The notes below the pieces were generated by a model. That model did not search any database and had not been told where the DNA came from. It saw only the letters and a program-made list of their open reading frames with translations. A stretch of DNA of 14,286 nt from Mansonella perstans. Taxonomy: Eukaryota > Nematoda > Chromadorea > Rhabditida > Onchocercidae. The position numbers were made by a program, and so were the translations under genes. Shown here in pieces: positions 9,921-14,286 of this stretch (the first letter of the stretch is position 1; every line of letters begins with the position of its first letter). The stretch lies in contig JBAMDO010000479.1 of the NCBI GenBank assembly GCA_037074765.1, forward strand, positions 1 through 14,286, in the 5' to 3' direction.

Positions 9921-12900
9921 GTATATTCCTACACTAAAAGATGAACAATTAATGCCATAACGATATTACCGACCTTAATTGTTTTTGATTTCTACTTTTG
10001 CAGATACTTTGGAGTTTGTTTCAAATAATGCATTAAAATTGGTTTTTCGAACAGCTGTTTTTTAAAACTTTATGCAGAGCAAATGATACTTGGTAGAATT
10101 TGTACGTATTTACAGGATCCTAAGGATACGCCACCGAAACCAGTTTATGAAACGAAGGAAGAAAGACGAGCTCGACGGGTAAGTAAAATATATTTCTGAA
10201 GTTCGATATAATTATGTTATTTGCAGATTTCTTTGATCTGCATCATATATTAGTTCGATTCTTCTTTAAATTTTCCCGCAAAAGATATTTTGAAATCTGT
10301 TTTAAATAATGCATTAAAATAGATTGCGGAAAGATACGAGAAAGGGATTTTAACTTTTTGCGATACATAAGAAGATGAAGAATTAGATTCATTAAGAAAT
10401 GTTATAATACTCAACTTTCCGGAGATTGGTTGCGTGAATTGAGGGACAGTGTTTCTTTTTATAATGGTAAATGATAATTAATATTAATTTGATGTGTGCA
10501 TTGCAGCGAAAAGAAAAAGAAGAATTGTTGGCATATAAGATTGAACAAGGCATTGCAACCTGTATGTTTGCTTTTAATTTTTACACATTATTAATTAACT
10601 ATTGATCCCATTGATATTTCGATTGTAGGAAGGTTGCTTTTGCTTTTTTATTGCAATTCCTCCAAGTTTCTCAATTTTCATAGGCTTTTCTATTCCAGGG
10701 AATCCAGCTCAAAACCCAAGCGCAACCGTCGATCCATACCGGACATTGTTTATAGCTCGAATAGTAGGCTGTTAATCCATTATTAGTTTTAGTATTTCGG
10801 AAGAACTGAATTATTTCAATAAATTTGTGGGCAAACATCAAAATTTCTTAGGAATAAACAGATTTGCAGTATCTTTTTTCTTCGGCAAAAATCCAAAGTT
10901 TTCTAATTTCGTGTGGACTGTGATTCAAAGTTTATTTTGTATGAAAAGATCTATGTAGAACTACTGTATTTAATAGTGCGTACGAAAATAAATTGTTCAT
11001 AGTTTTATGAAGTTCCATATTGCTGTAAAATAATTAAATGAAACTGCTCAAAAGGTTTTTGGAGCGCATAAGTCCGTATTCTCAAAATTTTTCGAAGGAT
11101 GAGAAAGCTTTTCTTAATCGTTTTAGTTTAGCCTTTTTGTTCGGACTGCAGAGTAATTGGCTACTTTTTTATGCTTTAGAATTACGAGACATCGGAATCC
11201 AAACTTCGGCGAGAATTTGAGCAGTTTGGGAAGATCACACGTGTAAGTCAAATTTATTTATGATCAGTCTTACTGCATCTGCAGTTCAAAAAAAACTTGC
11301 TCAGCAAAAATGCAAAACTGCTATATAATTTGTAAAATTGTTCGCTCGTTATATTTTAGTATCCACTGCGTAATGGTCGGTATACTGCTAAATGTTGCTG
11401 TTTGATTTTAAAGGATTTTAGGATGAAAAATATATATTTATATCATATTGTTCGTATTAGCGCATTATTTGAGTATATGTCCCTGTTAAAATGGACTGAA
11501 TGATTAAGTCATTCAATGGCAATCAGCAATATTAGCCATTTTTAGATTTCGCTTTTTCAGCTGGTTTTGGTTCATGATAAGAATGGAAAACCGCGAGGTT
11601 ATGCATTTATCGAATATCAGCATAAAGAATCTATGTCAGGTAATTTTCTAAATTTTTTTATGAGAATACTGAAGTGTTCTGGTGATGGTAAGTTAGTTCT
11701 TAATCTGTTAGGGTTTTGATATCGTTATAACAATTATAATTCACATATTTATTAAGATTTTTGGACAGTATGAGAATGACCTGGTTTAGATACTTAAGCT
11801 TGTCAATTTCTTTTTAAGTTTCTTATTTTTACATATTTTCACTGATTCTTTGACTCAGTAAAGTTCAGATAAAAAGAACTTGTAAGTTTGAATTATGCTC
11901 TCATCTTGAAATACTTATTTTTGTTGAAATGCCAGTTTCACGCCTTTTTCGCATACCAGTCTTGTTCTGTTTTTTTCTTTGCAGTATTTCGCTTTACTTG
12001 TAAAATTTACAGCCTTGTTAGAATCATCTTAATCTAACAGCATTATTCAATCGGCACCATGTTTTTGTTTTTATTTTGGCACAATGAATCAACTTTTGAT
12101 GATACCTTGAACAACTACCCTTTCATCGTCTCTCACGACCTAAGCTGACATATGGACTGAACACTGTTGTGTAGTAAAACTAATTTTACGGATCACTTAC
12201 ATGATGCAATTGCTTTGATTGCTGCATTAGAAAAGGAATGAAATAACTGCTTAGGTAATTCTGGTGGACTGTTAGTGAAGTGGTTATTTTTCAAATCAAT
12301 TTTTAGCTACTGGCACATTTGTTGCTGTAAATGGTAAGTTACACTTTGTGTGAAACTTTGGACAAGCACATCTTTTTTGTTGGCACTACTTTTTTAATGC
12401 TTCTTTTTTTGGAAATCTACAAAAACTTATGGTGCTGTATTTGCAGAAGGGCAGCATTCGCTATGAATGGTCGTGCCTGTCTCTTGAATGCACACATACA
12501 TCAGCCATGGGTTTGTTTCTAAACACTGTGTTGAGTCGTCTAAATTTTTATTTTTTTTTGGAACAGATTTGTGGAAGATAAAAAAAGAAAAAAAAATTAT
12601 AAATTACACAATGCGACTCACACAGAAAAATGGTTAAGAAACCCGAAACTGGCGCAAGATTGCAGAGCGCTTTTGCCATGGTTTGTTTTAAGTGCGGTAA
12701 GGCTCGGGTGGTATGTGTATCTATATATGTATGTGTGTGTGTGTGTGCGACTGGACGCGTGTGTTTATATATATGTATATATTTGTTTGTGTGTATTGTG
12801 TGTCAGTTAGCAATACTGTTGGAAACAAAGAAAGGCCATTAACCGGCTAACTTTATTCTAAAACTTATCGAGGCTGCCAGAAGAATTTTTCAAATGAAGT

Positions 12901-14286
12901 TTATGTAAAATGGAAAGAATATTGTTTTGAAATTAAAGAATAAGGAAGGATCTCTGTAATTTTAGCAGCGAAAAAAATAATAATAATAAAGAACTATCGA
13001 GGATATAGGGATGTGTTTTTTACTGACCGGAATTTGAGGTTGGAATAAGTGGCATACCAAAAGATTGGGGTAAGTGGCATACTGTCGTATGTTTGCTATT
13101 AGGCAATATCATTACTTAGAAATTTAGCTGGCAGCTTCATTTTTTTTTGCTGATATGAAATTTGCCGCATAATTTATTGCGTAATTTTATTTTTTGTTTG
13201 TTTATGAGCGAAAGAAAAAAAAATGTTTCATTTTTTGGTACTAAAGGCGGGTAAGTTAAATGAAGGGGTAATTTATGTGGGTAAGTTTCCATCTGGACGC
13301 ACGATATCACTTTCTATTTGTTTATAAGCAAATGAAAAAATGTTTCATTATTTGGTACTAAAGGCGGGTAAGTTGAATGAAGGGGTAAGTTATGTGGGTA
13401 AGTTTCCATCTGGACACACGATTTTACTTTCTGTTTGTTTATAAGCAAAAGAAAAAGTGTTTCATTATTTGGTACTAAAGGCGGGTAAGTTGAATGAAGG
13501 GGTAAGTTATGTGGGTAAGTTTCCGTCTGGACGCATGTTCTTCAATTGGCATATGCTTTTCATCTAGCAGATATTATGTTGTCATTAATGTGCATGTAAA
13601 GGTAAGCTGGGTGAGTTCCTTTGAGTAGCATTAGATTGCGTAATGTTAAGGAAAGTTAATAACTTTTATTTGGACTGAAATATTGTTATATTCTGTTTTT
13701 TAACGGCGGATTATTTTTTCCAACATGGAATTATATATAGATCACTGAATGAATTTGATGCACGTTGCAAAGTGTAAACTCTTCATTGCAGGTACAATTA
13801 TATATAGATCACTGAATGAATTTGATGCACGTTGCAAAGTGTAAACTCTTCATTGCAGGTACAAAGTTAAGTGTTGTTTGCCTATCATTCATTAAAAAAC
13901 TGTTTTTAGAAGCTTACAAAAAAGCTGATGGCATGAAAATTGATGGACGACGGGTGGTTGTAGATTATGAACGTGGTCGTACGCAGAAATCTTGGTTGCC
14001 ACGTCGACTTGGTAAGTTTATTAGTGCTTACAAAACATAGCAATTACAAAAATAATTGATTTTGAAATTTTGATCTGTTTTGCTGGCACAAAAAAACTCA
14101 TCAATACAATTTCTAGGTGGTGGTAAAGGTGATACACGACGGCTCCGAGAATCGAAAGCTGTGCTTGAAGCAGCTGCATTAGAAATGGCCCATGAAGACC
14201 GTGATCATCGGTCTTCATCCACTCATCGTTCATACTCGCATGATCGTGACCGTGAACATAATGGTGCAGTTTCGTCAAATTCAAGA
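9777..14286 (+). CDS. SNRNP70: U1 small nuclear ribonucleoprotein 70 kDa, 5' part, 8 exons
   Basis: U1-70K binds stem-loop I of U1 snRNA through its RRM and helps U1 snRNP recognise 5' splice sites in the nucleus. I join 9777-9920, 10116-10178, 10507-10561, 10699-10763, 11180-11242, 11561-11639, 13910-14011 and 14117-14286, giving 247 codons with no stop. The N-terminus ([20 protein letters not shown]) matches the conserved U1-70K start. Residues about 49-87 are the charged linker, W88-N89-P90 opens the pre-RRM segment, RNP2 is LFIARI (104-109) and RNP1 is RGYAFIEY (142-149). The RRM ends near [14 protein letters not shown] and is followed by PRRLGGGKG, as in the family. The tail begins an Arg/Asp/Ser/His-rich region and runs off the window, so the 3' end is missing. 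All introns are GT-AG. In C. elegans the orthologue is rnp-7. Family assignment is close to certain; exon edges rest on frame, splice consensus and remembered family conservation. Confidence 0.96.
9921..10115 (+). other. SNRNP70 intron 1 (195 nt)
   Basis: Donor GTATAT, acceptor TATTTACAG. It contains unused acceptor-like TTTTGCAG at 9996-10003, and a 37-nt segment (10003-10039) closely resembling one in intron 2. Confidence 0.9.
10003..10039 (+). repeat. 37-nt segment shared with intron 2 (copy 1)
   Basis: It aligns without gaps to 10284-10320 with 32 of 37 identities. All five differences are transitions, and the last 17 bases (aaataatgcattaaaat) are identical. Confidence 0.8.
10116..10178 (+). 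CDS. SNRNP70: SNRNP70 exon 2 (residues 49-69)
   Basis: This is a 63-nt phase 0-0 exon between a TATTTACAG acceptor and a perfect GTAAGT donor. It encodes DPKDTPPKP followed by an Arg/Glu-rich run ([10 protein letters not shown]), matching the family's DPRDAPP and ETREER motifs. It forms the start of the charged helix that leads towards the RRM. Confidence 0.94.
10179..10506 (+). other. SNRNP70 intron 2 (328 nt)
   Basis: Donor GTAAGT, acceptor GCATTGCAG. It carries the second copy (10284-10320) of the 37-nt segment seen in intron 1. No coding or RNA gene is visible inside. Confidence 0.9.
10284..10320 (+). repeat. 37-nt segment shared with intron 1 (copy 2)
   Basis: Partner of 10003-10039, lying in the middle of intron 2. 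Confidence 0.8.
10507..10561 (+). CDS. SNRNP70: SNRNP70 exon 3 (residues 70-87)
   Basis: This 55-nt exon follows GCATTGCAG and ends in phase 1 (ACC T) before GTATGT. It encodes [18 protein letters not shown], the rest of the charged helical linker. The split codon is completed by exon 4 to give the conserved Trp 88, which supports both junctions. Confidence 0.93.
10562..10698 (+). other. SNRNP70 intron 3 (137 nt)
   Basis: Donor GTATGT, acceptor TTCTATTCCAG. It is T-rich throughout, with nothing else recognisable. Confidence 0.9.
10699..10763 (+). CDS. SNRNP70: SNRNP70 exon 4 (residues 88-109, RNP2)
   Basis: This 65-nt exon follows TTCTATTCCAG. It encodes WNPAQNPSA, the family's WDP..DP segment, and then YRTLFIARI, the first beta strand of the RRM with RNP2 (LFIARI). 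It ends after ATA in phase 0 before GTAGGC, which is a poor match to the 5' splice-site consensus. The next residues, NYET in exon 5, continue the RRM without a gap. Confidence 0.93.
10764..11179 (+). other. SNRNP70 intron 4 (416 nt)
   Basis: Donor GTAGGC (weak), acceptor ATGCTTTAG. An open frame from 11038 that runs into exon 5 is out of frame with the protein and is not a gene. Confidence 0.88.
11180..11242 (+). CDS. SNRNP70: SNRNP70 exon 5 (residues 110-130, RRM helix 1)
   Basis: This 63-nt phase 0-0 exon lies between an ATGCTTTAG acceptor and a GTAAGT donor. It encodes [20 protein letters not shown] plus R, corresponding to loop 1 and helix 1 of the [12 protein letters not shown] is nearly invariant in U1-70K proteins. 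A 60-codon reading frame overlapping it from 11038 is a shadow. Confidence 0.95.
11243..11560 (+). other. SNRNP70 intron 5 (318 nt)
   Basis: Donor GTAAGT, acceptor GCTTTTTCAG. Nothing else recognisable. Confidence 0.9.
11561..11639 (+). CDS. SNRNP70: SNRNP70 exon 6 (residues 131-156, RNP1)
   Basis: This 79-nt exon follows a textbook nematode-type GCTTTTTCAG acceptor. It encodes [20 protein letters not shown] and then HKESMS, with RNP1 (RGYAFIEY, residues 142-149) carrying the aromatic residues that stack on RNA. It ends in phase 1 before GTAATT, a weak donor, and is followed by the unusually large intron 6. Confidence 0.95.
12715..12803 (+). repeat. TG/TA-rich microsatellite tract in intron 6
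   Basis: Runs of TG and TATA around gtatgtgtgtgtgtgtgtg, imperfect. Open frames crossing it are artefacts of the repeat. Confidence 0.85.
13046..13082 (+). repeat. taagtggcatac direct repeat, period 25
   Basis: The 12-mer occurs at 13046-13057 and 13071-13082. The second copy is preceded by GGGG and makes another GTAAGT at 13070. Confidence 0.85.
13190..13545 (+). repeat. Three-copy ~117-bp tandem repeat rich in GTAAGT
   Basis: The unit runs from a TTTGTTTATAAGC-like start through an A-run, TGTTTCATTATTTGGTAC, TAAAGGCGGGTAAGTTGAA, GGGGTAAGTTATGTGGGTAA, and TTTCCATCTGGACGC. The anchor ggtactaaaggcggg is at 13237, 13354 and 13471, exactly 117 apart. Copies 2 and 3 carry three GTAAGT each (13368, 13385, 13398; 13485, 13502, 13515). 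Copy 1 carries two (13251, 13281) and a GTAATT in place of the middle one (13268). Copies differ by only a few substitutions and A-run length, suggesting recent expansion or homogenisation. Confidence 0.95.
13729..13862 (+). repeat. Perfect 67-bp tandem duplication before exon 7
   Basis: Copies at 13729-13795 and 13796-13862 are identical by eye over all 67 bp. Each ends in CTCTTCATTGCAG followed by GTAC, so each supplies an acceptor-like CAG (ending at 13791 and 13858) fused directly to a donor-like GT. The duplication ends 47 nt before the start of exon 7. Confidence 0.95.
13910..14011 (+). CDS. SNRNP70: SNRNP70 exon 7 (residues 157-190, end of RRM)
   Basis: This 102-nt exon follows TGTTTTTAG and ends in phase 1 before GTAAGT. 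It encodes [20 protein letters not shown] and then [14 protein letters not shown]: helix 2, the last beta strand, and the ERGRT extension that helps bind U1 stem-loop I. The acceptor at 13909 is chosen because [11 protein letters not shown] aligns without a gap to the family. An upstream CAG at 13858 would also stay in frame and add 17 residues. Confidence 0.93.
14012..14116 (+). other. SNRNP70 intron 7 (105 nt)
   Basis: Donor GTAAGT, acceptor AATTTCTAG. It is the shortest intron of the gene and nothing else is seen in it. Confidence 0.9.
14117..14286 (+). CDS. SNRNP70: SNRNP70 exon 8, partial (residues 190-247)
   Basis: After AATTTCTAG this exon completes a Gly codon and continues [16 protein letters not shown], then a short Ala/Glu-rich stretch, then a tail rich in Asp, Arg, His and Ser ([13 protein letters not shown] and onwards). 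The Arg/Asp/Ser mix is the beginning of the RS/RD-type tail that in U1-70K contacts SR proteins. The exon is open to the last base, so it is truncated by the window edge. Confidence 0.92.

Larger units (their letters stand above)
11640..13909 (+). other. SNRNP70 intron 6, large (2270 nt), repeat-bearing
   Basis: This intron is more than five times longer than any other in the gene and interrupts the RRM between RNP1 and helix 2. Its donor is weak (GTAATT). From 5' to 3' it holds about 1070 nt of T-rich sequence with no clear feature, a TG/TA-rich tract (12715-12803), a taagtggcatac direct repeat (13046-13082), a three-copy ~117-bp repeat loaded with GTAAGT, and a perfect 67-bp tandem duplication just before exon 7. 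Several acceptor-like sites occur inside (12429-12445 region, 12965, 13791, 13858), so cryptic or regulated exons are possible. No transposon reading frame was seen. Confidence 0.88.

Noticed and set aside
9996..10003. TTTTGCAG as the acceptor for exon 2
   Set aside because: Sequence after it does not continue the U1-70K protein; the acceptor at 10115 gives the expected DPKDTPP.
11038..11220. 60-codon plus-strand frame overlapping exon 5
   Set aside because: It reads exon 5 in the wrong frame; the U1-70K frame through 11180-11242 is unambiguous.
12181..12241. Short frame reading [16 protein letters not shown] inside intron 6
   Set aside because: About 22 codons between stops, with no acceptor or start; most likely chance.
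12331..12522. Exon-like stretch in intron 6 containing FAMNGRAC, between TTTGCAG and a GTTTGT
   Set aside because: It faintly recalls an RRM helix, but joined to exon 6 it meets a stop after a few codons, and the RRM is complete without it.
12571..12842. Frames with CFKCGK that recall a zinc-knuckle
   Set aside because: Only one Cys pair is present and the rest is TG-repeat translation; no full CCHC motif.
1..14286. tRNA, rRNA, CRISPR or transposase-bearing element
   Set aside because: No cloverleaf with conserved A and B boxes, no rRNA core sequence, no regularly spaced unique spacers and no transposase or reverse-transcriptase reading frame was seen.

Overview
The window looks like nuclear DNA from a small-genome invertebrate, most likely a nematode and possibly a spirurid/filarial-type worm. 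Visible reasons: a multi-exon gene with mostly short introns (105-416 nt), T-rich acceptors ending in TTTTCAG/TTTACAG-type sequences, an acceptor-like TTTTAG 30 nt upstream of the ATG that suits spliced-leader trans-splicing, and very AT-rich intergenic DNA. The phylum is an inference; no database search was possible.

Bases 1 to about 9270 hold no gene I can support. They are AT-rich DNA full of homopolymer runs, microsatellites and degenerate minisatellites: an 85-bp duplication (2117-2284), a 151-bp unit whose CA/CATA core has expanded (3599-4062), a second CA array (4160-4235), a (TAA)n array (4685-4985), a 70-bp-period array (5102-5345), a 159-bp-period duplication (5501-5772), a purine-rich tract (6255-6470), a (TTA)n array opposite in orientation to the (TAA)n array (6841-7110), and a six-copy minisatellite with two period classes (7456-7945). 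One island at 1142-1321 reads like protein on the minus strand but has no start or acceptor.

Bases 9272-9597 on the minus strand hold one, perhaps two, small unrecognised ORFs in a less AT-rich patch. They lie head-to-head with the main gene, with about 150 bp between them that must hold the promoter(s).

Bases 9777-14286 on the plus strand are the 5' part of the U1 snRNP 70 kDa protein gene (SNRNP70; rnp-7 in Caenorhabditis elegans). I reconstruct eight exons (the last is cut by the window edge) joining into 247 codons with no stop: N-terminal U1-70K domain, linker, complete RRM, the Gly-rich end of the RRM region and the start of the Arg/Asp/Ser-rich tail. Every splice junction preserves frame.

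The most interesting part is intron 6 (2270 nt), which interrupts the RRM coding sequence. It contains nine exact GTAAGT motifs, eight of them in a three-copy ~117-bp repeat. Downstream is a perfect 67-bp tandem duplication that places two CAG|GTAC junctions just before exon 7. Since GTAAGT is the sequence U1 snRNA recognises, and this gene encodes a U1 snRNP protein, the intron is a plausible sensor of U1 snRNP level acting by decoy binding or unproductive splicing. That role is a hypothesis.
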